From assembly GCF_003258295.1 (NCBI RefSeq), contig NZ_QKYN01000020.1, positions 25,099 through 89,098 of the forward strand: a stretch of DNA of 64,000 bases, read 5' to 3'. Shown in pieces: positions 43,725-53,288 of the stretch (position 1 is the stretch's first letter; the number at the start of each line of letters is the position of its first letter). Under the pieces are notes generated by a model. That model saw only the letters and a program-made list of their open reading frames with translations. It made no database searches and was not told the origin of the DNA. A program made the translations under genes and the position numbers. This stretch comes from Streptacidiphilus pinicola. GTDB taxonomy: Bacteria; Actinomycetota; Actinomycetes; Streptomycetales; Streptomycetaceae.

Positions 43725-45884
43725 ATGATCGGCGTACACAGACTGACAAGTCTTCCCTGCGGGCGGCGCAGCAAGTGGGTTGTGCTGGCCCTGTGGATTC
43801 TGCTTCTCGCCGTCGCCGCGCCGCTCGCGTCCAAGCTGACCGGCGCCGAGGACAACCAGGCCTCCAGCTGGCTGCCGGGCAGCGCCGAGTCCACGCAGGT
43901 GCTGACGCTCCAGAGCCACTTCGGCACGGCCGACTCGGCCCTCGCCGTCGTCGTCTACGTGCGCCCGAGCGGGATCACCGTCCCGGACCGGGCCAAGGCA
44001 GCCGCGGACGCCACCACCTTCACCGGCGCCCCGCACGTCAAGGGGACTGTTCTGGGGCCCGTGCCGTCCACCGACGGGAGGGCGCTGCAGACCCTCGTCC
44101 CGATCGACACCTCCCACGGCGGCTGGACGAACCTGACCCCGGCGGTCGACAGCCTGCGAGCCACCGCCTCGGCCGGGGATCCGGGGCTCGCGGTACACAT
44201 CACCGGCCCGGCCGGAGTCGGCGCGGACCAGGCGAAAGCGTTCTCCGGCATCGACTCGACGCTGCTGTACTCGACCCTGGCCGTGGTGATCGTGCTGCTG
44301 CTGATCACCTACCGCAGTCCGGTGTTGTGGCTGCTGCCGCTCGTCTCCGCCGGCAGTGCGCTCCTCGCGGCCGAGGCGACGGTCTACCTGCTCGCCAAGC
44401 ACGCCGGACTGACCGTCAACGCGCAGAGCGCGGGCATCCTGATCGTGCTGGTGATCGGCGCCGGGACCGACTACGCCCTGCTGATCACGGCCCGATACCG
44501 CGAGGAACTGCGCCGTCACCAGGACCGGCACGAGGCGATGGCCTTCGCCCTGCATCGCGCGGCTCCCGCGATCCTCGCCAGCGCCGCCACCGTCGGTATG
44601 GGCATGCTCTGCCTGCTGGTCGCGGAGATGAACTCGACCTCCAGCCTGGGGCCGGTCTGTGCGATCGGGATCGGTGTCGGCCTGCTGTCGATGCTCACGC
44701 TGCTGCCCGCGCTGCTCGTGATCGCGGGGCGCTGGGTCTTCTGGCCGGTCAGGCCCGGCTTCGGGTCCCCGGAGCCGACGGCGACAGGGTTCTGGGCGCG
44801 GGTCGGCGGGGCGATCAGCGGGCGTCCGCGCAAGGTGTGGGTCACGACCGCGGTCGTGCTGGGCGTGCTGGCCCTGGGCATGACCGGCTTGCGCGCCGAC
44901 GGACTCAGCACGGCCGGGACCTTCACCGGCACCCCCGACTCGGTGGTGGGCCAGCAGGTGGTCGCCGCCCACTTCCCGGCCGGGGCCGGTTCTCCCGTCG
45001 TGGTGATCTCGACAGCCCAGTCGGCCGTCCCGGTGCGGCAGGCCCTGGCCGGCACGCCGGGGATCGTCGCCACCACGCCGCCCGTGGTGAGCGGCGGCTA
45101 TGCGTACACGAACGGCACGCTGTCCGCCGCGGCGGACAGCAAGGCCGCCCAGAACACCGTCGACCGGGTGCGCGCCGCCGTGCACGCCGTCCCGGGAGCG
45201 CAGGCCAAGGCGGGCGGCAACACCGCGGTGCAGATGGACATCCAGCGTGCGTCCCGGCACGACAACTTCGTGGTGCTCCCGCTGGTGCTCGGCGTCGTCC
45301 TGGTGATCCTGGCACTGCTGCTGCGGGCGGTGGTGGCGCCGTTCGTCCTGATCGCCACCGTGGTGCTCTCCTACGCCGCCGCGCTCGGCATCAGCAGCTT
45401 CGCCTTCCAGCACTTGTTCCATTTCAGTGGCGAGGACAGCGCGTTCCCGCTTTTCGTGTTCGTCTTCCTGGTCGCGCTCGGGGTGGACTACAACATCTTC
45501 CTGATGACCCGCGTCCGCGAGGAGTCGTTCAAGCTGGGCACCCGTGCCGGAGCGCGCGCTGGGCTGGCGGCGACCGGCGGCGTGATCACCTCGGCCGGCC
45601 TGATCCTGGCCAGCACGTTCGGTGTTCTCGGCACGCTGCCGGTGGTGGGCTTCGCCGAGATCGGCTTCGCGGTCGCGCTCGGCGTGCTCCTTGACGCCCT
45701 GGTGGTCCGATCGGTGCTGGTCACCGCGCTCATCATGGACCTGGGCCCGCGCATCTGGTGGCCCAGCGCGCTGGCGCACCGGCCCGAACCCGAGCCGCCG
45801 GGGCCGTCGAACGGGCTGCCGACCGGAGTCTCGCAGGGCGAGGCGGCGTCGGAGCCCGGGCCGCACGGTCCGAACCAGGGCTGA
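43725..45884 (+). CDS. MMPL/RND-superfamily transporter
   Basis: 719 residues, 12 predicted transmembrane helices in two halves, each with a large extracytoplasmic loop. Proton-relay motifs are GAGTDYALLITARYREELRR in the first half and LGVDYNIFLMTRVREE in the second. Similar Streptomyces proteins export lipids or drugs; the cargo here is unknown. No regulator is adjacent. A hairpin follows at 45887. Confidence 0.92.
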   Translation: MIGVHRLTSLPCGRRSKWVVLALWILLLAVAAPLASKLTGAEDNQASSWLPGSAESTQVLTLQSHFGTADSALAVVVYVRPSGITVPDRAKAAADATTFTGAPHVKGTVLGPVPSTDGRALQTLVPIDTSHGGWTNLTPAVDSLRATASAGDPGLAVHITGPAGVGADQAKAFSGIDSTLLYSTLAVVIVLLLITYRSPVLWLLPLVSAGSALLAAEATVYLLAKHAGLTVNAQSAGILIVLVIGAGTDYALLITARYREELRRHQDRHEAMAFALHRAAPAILASAATVGMGMLCLLVAEMNSTSSLGPVCAIGIGVGLLSMLTLLPALLVIAGRWVFWPVRPGFGSPEPTATGFWARVGGAISGRPRKVWVTTAVVLGVLALGMTGLRADGLSTAGTFTGTPDSVVGQQVVAAHFPAGAGSPVVVISTAQSAVPVRQALAGTPGIVATTPPVVSGGYAYTNGTLSAAADSKAAQNTVDRVRAAVHAVPGAQAKAGGNTAVQMDIQRASRHDNFVVLPLVLGVVLVILALLLRAVVAPFVLIATVVLSYAAALGISSFAFQHLFHFSGEDSAFPLFVFVFLVALGVDYNIFLMTRVREESFKLGTRAGARAGLAATGGVITSAGLILASTFGVLGTLPVVGFAEIGFAVALGVLLDALVVRSVLVTALIMDLGPRIWWPSALAHRPEPEPPGPSNGLPTGVSQGEAASEPGPHGPNQG

Positions 45885-45886
45885 CG

Positions 45887-45919
45887 GAGGGGGCGGCCCG
45901 TGGTGCGGGTCGCCCCCTC
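45887..45919 (+). terminator. Hairpin terminator after the MMPL transporter
   Basis: A 14-nt arm (45887-45900) pairs with 45906-45919, with one G-T mismatch and a 5-nt loop. It lies directly after the stop codon. Confidence 0.65.
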
Positions 45920-45941
45920 GGGCGCACTGTCGTGCTCGCCG

Positions 45942-46070
45942 AAGGCCGTTGCTGGAGTCGAGGAAGACCCCGTTCGGGTCGACGTCGGTTCCGGCATAAG
46001 GCGCGTTCGGGAAGCTGAACGCCCCGACGTTGAGCGAGTCGGTCGCGCCGCCGTTCCTGAGCTGGTTCAT
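45942..46070 (-). pseudogene. Short fragment of an unidentified protein
   Basis: MNQLRNGGATDSLNVGAFSF then PYAGTDVDPNGVFLDSS reads as protein, but the same frame then runs antisense through the hairpin at 45887 without a stop. It is probably an orphan internal fragment. No family is recognised. Confidence 0.35.
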
Positions 46071-46104
46071 GGACCCCCGAGCGGTCAGTGGCCGTCGGTG
46101 GCGG

Positions 46105-47550
46105 TCAGTGGGGTTCGGCGGCCCGGACCACGTCCTCGGCGGACGTGGTCCGGGCCGTGTCGGTGACGGCGGCCGCCTCCGCCAGGGAGGCGCGGCGGCC
46201 CGCGCTCGCCCGGAGCACCTTGGCCAGGACGGACGGGTGGAACAGCGTCGCGGGGGAGGCGAGCATGTTGACCACGCGCACGAAGCGCGCCCACACGGCC
46301 GGGTCGTGGATCGCGACGGCGAACAGGCGGCGGTTGTAGGCGTGCGCGATCCGGGCCGCCACGGGGCGGTGGCCCTGATCCCACATCAGGTCGGAGTTGC
46401 CCGAGAGCGTCCAGGGCCCCAGCACCAGCCGGGCGACGCCGCGCTGGAAGGTGCGGGCCAGGCCGTCGAGTCCGCGTGCGGCGTCGCCCCGTGCCGCGTC
46501 GCCCCGCTCCGTCAGCAGGCGCCGCAGCAGGTCGACCTCCAGGGCGGCGACCGTCAGGCCCTGGCCGTAGACGGGGTTGAAGACGCAGACCGCGTCGCCG
46601 AGCGCGACCAGCCGCTCCGGCCAGTCGCGGCTGCGGTGGTACTGGTACCAGCGGCTGTTGACGTTGGTGTACCGGTGCACCGGCTCCGCGCCGGTGCGCT
46701 CCGCGAGCTGCTCGGACAGGCGCGGGTGGTCGAGCGACTGCGCGAAGTCCAGGTAGCCCCCGGCGTCCGTCGGCGGCACCGCCTCGCCGTACCCGAACAG
46801 CGAACACGTCCAGCGCCCGCGCTCCACGCCGAGCAGCACGCCGCCGCGCGGGATGTGGGGAGCGAAGGTCATCTGGTAGGCGACGTCGACGTCCAGGTCC
46901 TCCGGGCGCGGGAAGTCCACGGAGGTGTAGGTGATCCGTGCGTCCAGTACCCGGGGCGCCGGGGCGTGCACACCGATCGCGCGCAGCCGCTCGTCCAGCC
47001 GGCCGGACCGGCCGGAGGCGTCCACCACCAGATCCGCCTCCACCTCGACGAGCCCCTCACCGCCGATCGGCCGGTAGCGCACCCCGGTCACCCGGCGGCC
47101 CGGGCCGAGCGTCAGCTCCTCGCAGCGGACCGGCGCGACGGAGGTCACCTGGCGCAGGGTCAGCACCCGGCGGCGGATGCTGCGTTCCAGCAAGTCCCGG
47201 GTGAAGGACTGGATCAGCACACCGGTGCGGGCCCGCGGCGCATAGCCGGTCGGCAGCAGGAAGCTGATCCGCTCCCCGTAGTCGTAGACCGGCGCGCCCT
47301 GTTCGGCGAGCTCGGCGCGCAGGCCGGGGAAGAGCCCCTCCAGCACCTCCGCGCCCTTGGCCAGCACGGCGTGGGCGTGCCACCCCTGCGGCGCGTGCGG
47401 GTGCACCCCGGTCTCCGCGGTGACCGGGTCCTGCTCCAGCACCATCACCTCGTCGAACCGGTCCGCGAGCACCCGGGCCGCCACCAGCCCGGCGAAGCCG
47501 CCCCCCACGACCACTGCTCGGCCCCGACGCCCGGCTCCCTGTGCGGCCAT
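46105..47550 (-). CDS. FAD-dependent oxidoreductase (monooxygenase/epoxidase-like)
   Basis: 481 residues. The FAD motif AVVVGGGFAGLVAARVLADR is at the N-terminus. GWHAHAVLAKGAEVLEGLFP and DLVVDASGRSGRLDERLRAI follow. The second FAD motif LVALGDAVCVFNPVYGQGLT is in the C-terminal half. The form resembles epoxidases and hydroxylases of natural-product pathways. ATG 47550 is chosen because GGGAG lies just upstream and the FAD motif follows at residue 13. It is divergent from the MerR gene across 212 bp. Confidence 0.88.
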   Translation of the reverse strand: MAAQGAGRRGRAVVVGGGFAGLVAARVLADRFDEVMVLEQDPVTAETGVHPHAPQGWHAHAVLAKGAEVLEGLFPGLRAELAEQGAPVYDYGERISFLLPTGYAPRARTGVLIQSFTRDLLERSIRRRVLTLRQVTSVAPVRCEELTLGPGRRVTGVRYRPIGGEGLVEVEADLVVDASGRSGRLDERLRAIGVHAPAPRVLDARITYTSVDFPRPEDLDVDVAYQMTFAPHIPRGGVLLGVERGRWTCSLFGYGEAVPPTDAGGYLDFAQSLDHPRLSEQLAERTGAEPVHRYTNVNSRWYQYHRSRDWPERLVALGDAVCVFNPVYGQGLTVAALEVDLLRRLLTERGDAARGDAARGLDGLARTFQRGVARLVLGPWTLSGNSDLMWDQGHRPVAARIAHAYNRRLFAVAIHDPAVWARFVRVVNMLASPATLFHPSVLAKVLRASAGRRASLAEAAAVTDTARTTSAEDVVRAAEPH

Positions 47551-47724
47551 CCGCTCCCACCCTTCCGCGATTGTGCCCCCGACACTTGTCAGTACCCCGG
47601 CATGTCCACGCACAGCAGGCGCACGGAGGCGAACGCGGGGAGCACGGTCGCACGCCCCCGTCCCGGCCGCGCGCCCGCCCGCTGCGACGCGGGTCGGCCG
47701 ATGCGCCCATCCTGGGACGGGCGT

Positions 47725-47755
47725 TTGCGCTGGAGTGCACTCCAGGACCTAACGT
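47725..47755 (+). promoter_or_regulatory. MerR-type promoter with central palindrome
   Basis: A candidate -35 (TTGCGC, 47725-47730) and -10 (TAACGT, 47750-47755) are separated by 19 bp, the long spacer typical of MerR-controlled promoters. A 16-bp perfect palindrome, CTGGAGTGCACTCCAG (47730-47745), fills the spacer. The expected transcription start falls at about 47762, one base before the merR-type ATG. Confidence 0.7.
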
Positions 47756-47762
47756 GCTCCGC

Positions 47763-48230
47763 ATGACAGCGACGGCGGAGGAAGACCGCTATCTGGGCAT
47801 CGCCGAGGTGGCCGAGTCGACCGGACTCACGCAGGACACCCTGCGGTGGTACGAGCGCGAGGGGCTCTTCCCGCGCGTGGAGCGGGACACGAGCCGGCGG
47901 CGGCGCTACAGCCCGCGCCACATCCGGGTGTTGCAGATGCTGGTCCGGCTGCGCCGGACCGGCATGCCGACCGCGGAGGTGCGCGAGTTCACGCGCCTGC
48001 TGGGCGAGGGCGCCGTCACCCACGGCCACCGGCTCGCACTGCTCTCGGCGCACCGCGAGCGGATCGTGGCCAGGATGGCCGAACTGCGGGAGGACCTGGC
48101 CGTCCTGGATGACAAGGTCGCCCAGTACCGGCACCTGATCGCCCAGGGCCTCGACTGCGACGGCCAACCCGCACGCCTGGATCCCGACGCCGTCGCCGAG
48201 CTCCGTACCGAAGACCTGAGGGGGCAGTGA
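47763..48230 (+). CDS. MerR-family transcriptional regulator
   Basis: 155 residues. The helix-turn-helix start is LGIAEVAESTGLTQDTLRWY then EREGLFPRVERD, with wing residues RRRRYSPRHIRVLQML. A dimerisation helix follows (RIVARMAELREDLAVLDDKV). No metal-binding cysteine pair is seen, so the effector is probably organic. The ATG lies at the predicted transcription start, so the mRNA is probably leaderless. Its stop overlaps the aldo-keto reductase ATG, so the two form one operon under the promoter at 47725. Confidence 0.92.
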   Translation: MTATAEEDRYLGIAEVAESTGLTQDTLRWYEREGLFPRVERDTSRRRRYSPRHIRVLQMLVRLRRTGMPTAEVREFTRLLGEGAVTHGHRLALLSAHRERIVARMAELREDLAVLDDKVAQYRHLIAQGLDCDGQPARLDPDAVAELRTEDLRGQ

Positions 48231-49282
48231 TGGAGTACCGCACGCTGGGACGCACCGGCATATCCGTCAGCAAGTTCGCGCTGGGCACGATGCGCCTGGG
48301 CGCGTGGGGCAACCAGGACCACGACGACGCGGTCAAGTTGATCCGCACCGCGCTGGACGCGGGGGTCAACCTCGTGGACACCGCCGACAGTTACTCCGGC
48401 GGCGAGGCCGAGCAGATCGTCGGCAAGGCGATCCGCGACCGCCGCGACGAGGTGGTGCTGGCGACCAAGGGCCACTTCCCGATCGACCTGCGCCGTGACG
48501 GCGACCCCAACCGCCGTGGCAACTCCCGGCGCTGGCTCACCCGCGCGGTCGAGGACAGCCTGCGCCGGCTCGGCACCGACCGGATCGACCTCTACCAGGT
48601 GCACCGCCCGGACCCGACCACGGACATCGACGAGACGCTGTCGGTCCTGTCCGACCTGGTCCGCGCGGGCAAGATCATGGCCATCGGCACCTCCGACTTC
48701 CCGGCCGAGCAGCTCGTCGAGGCCCAGTGGGTGGCCGAGCGCCGCCACCACGTCCCCTTCCACACCGAGCAGCCGCCGTACTCGCTCTTCATGCGCGGCA
48801 AGGAGGCCGACGTCTTCCCGACGGCCCAGAAGTACGGCCTGGGCGTGCTCACCTGGAGCCCGCTGAACAGCGGCTGGCTGACGGGGCGGTTCCGGCGCGG
48901 CGAGCAGATCGAGATGACGGAGTTCCGCCGCGCGGTCTCCTACAAGTTCGACCTCTCGCTGCCGGGCAACCAGCGGAAGCTCGACGCGGTCGAGCGCCTG
49001 GCCGCGCTCGCGGACGAGCGCGGCGTCTCGCTCACCCACCTGGCCCTGGCCTTCGCCGCCACCCACCCGGCCGTCACCTCGGTGATCCTCGGCCCGCGCA
49101 CCCTCGACCACCTCAGCGACCAACTCGCCGCCGCCGACCTCGAACTCGACGACACCACCCTCGACCTGATCGACACCGTCGTCACCCCGGGCACCGACCT
49201 CAACCCGGCGGACAACGACTACAAGCGCCCCTCCCTCACCGATCCGGCCCTCCGTCGCCGGCGTCCGACCGGGCGGGGGTGA
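48230..49282 (+). CDS. Aldo-keto reductase
   Basis: 350 residues. MEYRTLGRTGISVSKFALGT is the classic N-terminus. Catalytic Asp and Tyr lie in NLVDTADSYSGGEAE, with Lys in VVLATKGHF and His in IDLYQVHRPDP. It reduces aldehydes or ketones with NADPH. Expression is coupled to the MerR regulator by ATGA overlap, a common actinobacterial pairing for carbonyl stress. The substrate is unknown. Confidence 0.92.
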   Translation: MEYRTLGRTGISVSKFALGTMRLGAWGNQDHDDAVKLIRTALDAGVNLVDTADSYSGGEAEQIVGKAIRDRRDEVVLATKGHFPIDLRRDGDPNRRGNSRRWLTRAVEDSLRRLGTDRIDLYQVHRPDPTTDIDETLSVLSDLVRAGKIMAIGTSDFPAEQLVEAQWVAERRHHVPFHTEQPPYSLFMRGKEADVFPTAQKYGLGVLTWSPLNSGWLTGRFRRGEQIEMTEFRRAVSYKFDLSLPGNQRKLDAVERLAALADERGVSLTHLALAFAATHPAVTSVILGPRTLDHLSDQLAAADLELDDTTLDLIDTVVTPGTDLNPADNDYKRPSLTDPALRRRRPTGRG

Positions 49283-49297
49283 CCGAAAAGGGTCGGG

Positions 49298-50290
49298 TCA
49301 GATCCAGTCGCGGCGCTTGAAGCCGAAGTAGAGGGCGACCGAGATGGCGATCGTGACGCCGGTGGAGGCGTAGAAGCCCCATTGGGTGCCGAAGCCCGGG
49401 TAGGGGACGTTCTGGCCGTAGAAGCCGGTGACGGCGGTGGGGACGGCGACGATCGAGGCCCAGCTGGTGACCTTCTTCATGATCATGTTCATCCGGTTGC
49501 CCTGGATGGTGAGGTTGGTCTCCATGATCGAGCCCACCATGTCGCGCAGCGACTCCGTCCACTCCGAGACGCGCAGCACGTGGTCGTAGACGTCCTGGTA
49601 GTACGGGACCATCTGCTCGGAGACGAAGTGCAGGTCACGGCGCATCAGCGTGTTGACCATCTCGCGCATGGGCAGCACGATCCGGCGCAGCCGGACGAGG
49701 TTCTTGCGCAGCGCGAACGCCGCCCGCTGGACGTCCTGGGAGGCGCCCATGTCGGCGTCGAAGAGGCCTTCCTCGATCTCCTCGATGCGGTCGTCCATCT
49801 CCTGCACGGCCCGGAAGTGGCCGTCGACGACCTGGTCCAGCAGGCCGTGCAGCAGGAAGCCGACCCCGTGCTGGGTGAGCGTCGGCGCGTTGTCCCAGCG
49901 GACGACGACGTCGTCCATGTCGAAGCGATCGTCCGGCCGGACGGTGATCAGCGCGTTCGCGGTGACGAAGACGGACAGCTCGCTGACGTTCAGCTCCTCG
50001 CCTCCGCGGCCCGCGCAGACCGCGTACATGCTGAGGAAGCAGTGGTCGCCGTAGCGGTCCAGCTTGGGGCGCTGGTGCTCGTGGCGCGCGTCCTCCACCG
50101 CGAGCTCATGGAGGCCGAACTCCTCGGTGATCGTCGCGAAGTCGGCGGCCGTGGGCGCGCACAGGTCCAGCCACACCACCGTGCCGGGCTCGGCGAGGTG
50201 GTCGGATATCTCGGGGAGCGGGAAGCCCTCCAGTTCGAGCTTCCCGTCCCGGTAGAGACGCGTCCGGGCGATGCGATCGTTTTCGGCCAT
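49298..50290 (-). CDS. CorA-family divalent metal transporter (GQN variant)
   Basis: 330 residues. A long cytoplasmic N-terminal domain (VVWLDLCAPTAADFATITEE, KLDRYGDHCFLSMYAV) and a stalk helix precede two C-terminal transmembrane helices (WASIVAVPTAVTGFYGQNVP and FYASTGVTIAISVALYFGF). The selectivity motif is YGQN rather than YGMN. The C-terminal KRRDWI basic end is typical. It probably moves Mg2+ or a related divalent ion. ATG 50290 is favoured over the GTG two codons upstream. Confidence 0.88.
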   Translation of the reverse strand: MAENDRIARTRLYRDGKLELEGFPLPEISDHLAEPGTVVWLDLCAPTAADFATITEEFGLHELAVEDARHEHQRPKLDRYGDHCFLSMYAVCAGRGGEELNVSELSVFVTANALITVRPDDRFDMDDVVVRWDNAPTLTQHGVGFLLHGLLDQVVDGHFRAVQEMDDRIEEIEEGLFDADMGASQDVQRAAFALRKNLVRLRRIVLPMREMVNTLMRRDLHFVSEQMVPYYQDVYDHVLRVSEWTESLRDMVGSIMETNLTIQGNRMNMIMKKVTSWASIVAVPTAVTGFYGQNVPYPGFGTQWGFYASTGVTIAISVALYFGFKRRDWI

Positions 50291-50299
50291 CGGCACACC

Positions 50300-51253
50300 C
50301 TACCGGTCCGTCAACCCGGCCCCGCCCGGGGTGACCCCGGCCGGCCAGCTCAGCCGCGCCCGCTGCCGGATCAGATCGGCGAGCAGGGCCAGCGGTGGCC
50401 AGTCGGAGCGGCCCCGGCGGGTGACCGCGGAGGCGCGGAGCAGCACCTCGGGCCCGTTCAGCGGCAGCAGGCGGACGCCGGGGACGGTGGGGCGGCCGAC
50501 CGGGAGCAGGCCGACGCCCAGCCCGGCGGTGATCATGTCCTCGACCAGGTCCAGGCTGTCCGATCGATGGGTGACGCGGGCGCTGAACCCGGCCATCGAG
50601 GCGAGCGTGCGGATCGCCGTCTCGTCGGCCGTGTTGCGGGAGTTGCCGATCCAGTCCGCCGAGCGGAAGAGGGCGAAGAGCTCGGTGGAGGTGACGGAGT
50701 CCACCGTCCCGAGCTCCTCGGCGGCCGCGGCCGGGACGCCGAGGCCCCAGGACGCGGTCCACAGCGGAACGCTGACCAGGGCGGGGTCAAGGGCGGCGGG
50801 GGCGAGGTTGTACTCGTAGGTGAGCGCCAGGTCGATCTCGTCCGCCGCCAGCAGGGCCAGCGCCTCCGCGGGCTCGTGCTCGCGCACGAGCACGTGCAGC
50901 AGCGGGTGCTCGCCGGCGAGCTCGGCGACCATCGGCAGCACGTGGGCGCGCAGCGCGGTCGCGAAGCCCGCGACGCGCACCGTGCCGCTGGGCTCCGCGC
51001 CGGGCGCGAGGTCGCGCTGCGCCGCTTCGACGGCGGCGAGGATGACCGTGGCGTGCTCGACCAGCCTCCGCCCGGCGGGGGTGAGGCGCACCAGCCGCCC
51101 CTGCGGCTCGACCAGGGCCGCGCCCGTCTCCTTGGACAACGCCGCGATCTGCTGCGAGACCGTGGACGTGGTGGTGCGCAGGGTGTCGGCCACGGCCCGC
51201 ATCGAACCGAGCCGGGCCAACTCCACCAGGTACTGCAGGCGACGCGTCTCCAT
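50300..51253 (-). CDS. LysR-family transcriptional regulator
   Basis: 317 residues. The winged helix-turn-helix is at the N-terminus (RRLQYLVELARLGSMRAVAD, TTSTVSQQIAALSKETGAAL, LVRLTPAGRRLVEHA). The effector domain of about 200 residues follows. It is divergent from the EamA exporter across 83 bp, so it probably controls that gene. The inducer is unknown. Confidence 0.92.
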   Translation of the reverse strand: METRRLQYLVELARLGSMRAVADTLRTTTSTVSQQIAALSKETGAALVEPQGRLVRLTPAGRRLVEHATVILAAVEAAQRDLAPGAEPSGTVRVAGFATALRAHVLPMVAELAGEHPLLHVLVREHEPAEALALLAADEIDLALTYEYNLAPAALDPALVSVPLWTASWGLGVPAAAAEELGTVDSVTSTELFALFRSADWIGNSRNTADETAIRTLASMAGFSARVTHRSDSLDLVEDMITAGLGVGLLPVGRPTVPGVRLLPLNGPEVLLRASAVTRRGRSDWPPLALLADLIRQRARLSWPAGVTPGGAGLTDR

Positions 51254-51262
51254 CCGTCCATC

Positions 51263-51272
51263 ATTCGCGAAT
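51263..51272. promoter_or_regulatory. Possible LysR operator half-element
   Basis: ATTCGCGAAT is a perfect 10-bp palindrome, 10 bp upstream of the lysR-type start and in the divergent promoter region. It is AT-richer than its surroundings. Confidence 0.35.
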
Positions 51273-51336
51273 CCTGAACGGTATGTCCATGATCCGCACG
51301 TGGACGTGAACGGTTGCTCGGCGTTCTACTGCTCTC

Positions 51337-52287
51337 ATGAGCAGCACCACGCACCCCGTCACCGGCCGCCAGGCCGCCCGCACCGGAACGATGATGGGCG
51401 TGGCCTCCATGGTCACCGTCCAGTTCGGCTCCGCCCTCGCCATCCCGATGTTCGCCAAGCTGGGCGTGCTCGGCACGGCCGGCGTCCGGCTGGCCTGGGC
51501 GGGGATCGTGCTGCTGGTGCTCGTCCGGCCGCGCCGCCGCGACTTCGCGGGGCGCGACCTCGCGGCCTGCGCGGGGCTCGGGGTGGTGACCGCCGGGCTG
51601 ATGGTCTTCTTCGCCCTGGCGATCGCCCGGCTCCCGTTCGGGACGGCCAGCGCCCTGGAGTTCCTCGGCCCGCTCGCGGTGTCCCTGTTCGGGCCGGGCC
51701 ACGGCCGCCGCGTGTGGACCGGAGCGGCCGGACTCGGCGTGGTACTGCTGACTGAGCCCTGGCACGGCGGCGTCGACCCCCTCGGCCTCGCTTTCGCGCT
51801 CGCCGCCGCCGCGTGCTGGGCTTCCTACATCCTGCTGACCCAGCACGTCGGCGACCGCGTCACCGGCCTGAGCGGTCTGGCCGTCTCCATGCCCGTCGCC
51901 GCCGTGGTCTCGATGCTGGTGGCCGGACCGACCTTGGGCGGGCGGCTGTCCTGGGAGCCCGTGCTGATCATGCTCGGCCTGGCGGTGCTCAGCCCGCTGG
52001 TCCCGTACGCGCTCGAGTTCCAGGCACTGCGGCGGCTGACGGCCTCGTCGTTCGGCACGCTGATGAGCCTGGAGCCGGCGATCGCGCTGGGCATCGGCAT
52101 CGTGGTGCTGCACCAGATCCCCGGCACGGGCCCGGCGCTCGGCGTCGCCCTGGTGGTCGTCGCCGGGGTCGGGGCAACCAGCAGCGGCGCGCGCCCGGAG
52201 CCGGAGCACGCGCCTGCGCCCGCCGTCATGGCCGTGCCGGTGGCCGGTGCCGAGGAGCGGCCCGCCCTGGTGGGCGCGGGCCGCTGA
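51337..52287 (+). CDS. EamA/RhaT-family drug/metabolite exporter
   Basis: 316 residues, ten transmembrane helices in two EamA repeats. LARLPFGTASALEFLGPLAV and RRLTASSFGTLMSLEPAIAL are the conserved helix 4 and helix 9 regions of RhtA-like exporters. The LysR regulator is divergent. It probably exports an amino acid or metabolite. Confidence 0.9.
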   Translation: MSSTTHPVTGRQAARTGTMMGVASMVTVQFGSALAIPMFAKLGVLGTAGVRLAWAGIVLLVLVRPRRRDFAGRDLAACAGLGVVTAGLMVFFALAIARLPFGTASALEFLGPLAVSLFGPGHGRRVWTGAAGLGVVLLTEPWHGGVDPLGLAFALAAAACWASYILLTQHVGDRVTGLSGLAVSMPVAAVVSMLVAGPTLGGRLSWEPVLIMLGLAVLSPLVPYALEFQALRRLTASSFGTLMSLEPAIALGIGIVVLHQIPGTGPALGVALVVVAGVGATSSGARPEPEHAPAPAVMAVPVAGAEERPALVGAGR

Positions 52288-52332
52288 CCTCGGCGCCGAT
52301 GCGGACGCTTGCATCGCTGAGGCGACGGGGCG

Positions 52333-53232
52333 TCACTCCGGCAGCGCGTACGCTCCCGCGGCGATGTCCTGCAGCAGGGTCGGGCCGGTCGGCGTCCAGC
52401 CCAGCAGCGCGCGGGTGCGGTCGCTGGTGGCGTGGACGTCCATGCCGAAGAAGCGGCCGAGCCAGCCGAAGTGCGCTTCGGCCTGCTCCACCGGGACGGA
52501 GACGGTCGGCAGGCCCAGGTAGGCCCCGAGCGCGGCGGCGATGTCCCGGGACGGGACGCCGGTCTCGGCCACCGCGTGCATCCGCGAGCCCGCGGGGGCC
52601 TGCTCCAGGGCGAGCCGGGTCATCCGCGCGGCGTCGGAGCGGTGCACGGCCGACCAGCGCGTGGTGCCGTCGCCGATGTAGCCGGCGGCGCCGTGCTCCT
52701 TGGCGAGAGCCGCGAGCCGCGCGGTGAAGCCGTGGTCGCGGAAACCGTGCACGGTGGGGGAGAAGCGCAGCGCCACGGAGCGGACGCCCCGCTCCGCGTA
52801 GGAGAGGGCCAGGTTCTCGCTGCCCCCGCGCATGGACGCGACGCCGTGGAACGGCGAGGCGTCCTCCTCGGTGAGCGGGCGACCGGTGACGCCGGAGGCC
52901 AGCCCGGAGGCGAGCAGGAACGGCCGGTCGCTGCCCTCCAGGGCGTCGAGCATCTGCTGGACGGCGGCGTTCTCGGTGCGCCCCGCGCCGTCGTAGTCGC
53001 TGAAGTCGTGCTTGAACGCCAGGTGGATCACGCCCTCGGCGGCCCCGGCCGCCTTGGCGAGGCCCTCCGGGTCGTCGAGGCTGCCCCGGTGGGCGGTGGC
53101 GCCCTTGGCCTCCAGGGCGGCGGCGGACTCGTCGGAGCGGGCGAGCCCCACGACCTCGTGGCCGTGGGCGAGCAGTTCGTCGGTGACGGCGGAGCCGATC
53201 CAGCCGGAGGCGCCGGTGATGAAGACGCGCAT
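52333..53232 (-). CDS. NAD-dependent epimerase/dehydratase-family protein
   Basis: 299 residues. MRVFITGASGWIGSAVTDEL is the NAD(P)-binding start. GVIHLAFKHDFSDYDGAGRT and RWSAVHRSDAARMTRLALEQ match extended-SDR oxidoreductases common in Streptomyces. The catalytic Tyr region is atypical (ENLALSYAERG), so activity is uncertain. ATG 53232 precedes the motif directly. Two similar dyads lie 57-110 bp upstream. Confidence 0.88.
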   Translation of the reverse strand: MRVFITGASGWIGSAVTDELLAHGHEVVGLARSDESAAALEAKGATAHRGSLDDPEGLAKAAGAAEGVIHLAFKHDFSDYDGAGRTENAAVQQMLDALEGSDRPFLLASGLASGVTGRPLTEEDASPFHGVASMRGGSENLALSYAERGVRSVALRFSPTVHGFRDHGFTARLAALAKEHGAAGYIGDGTTRWSAVHRSDAARMTRLALEQAPAGSRMHAVAETGVPSRDIAAALGAYLGLPTVSVPVEQAEAHFGWLGRFFGMDVHATSDRTRALLGWTPTGPTLLQDIAAGAYALPE

Positions 53233-53288
53233 GACGGGCGTCCTTCCTCTGCTGAGCGAATGACTTGGGCGCCAGCCCGATCCCAAGG

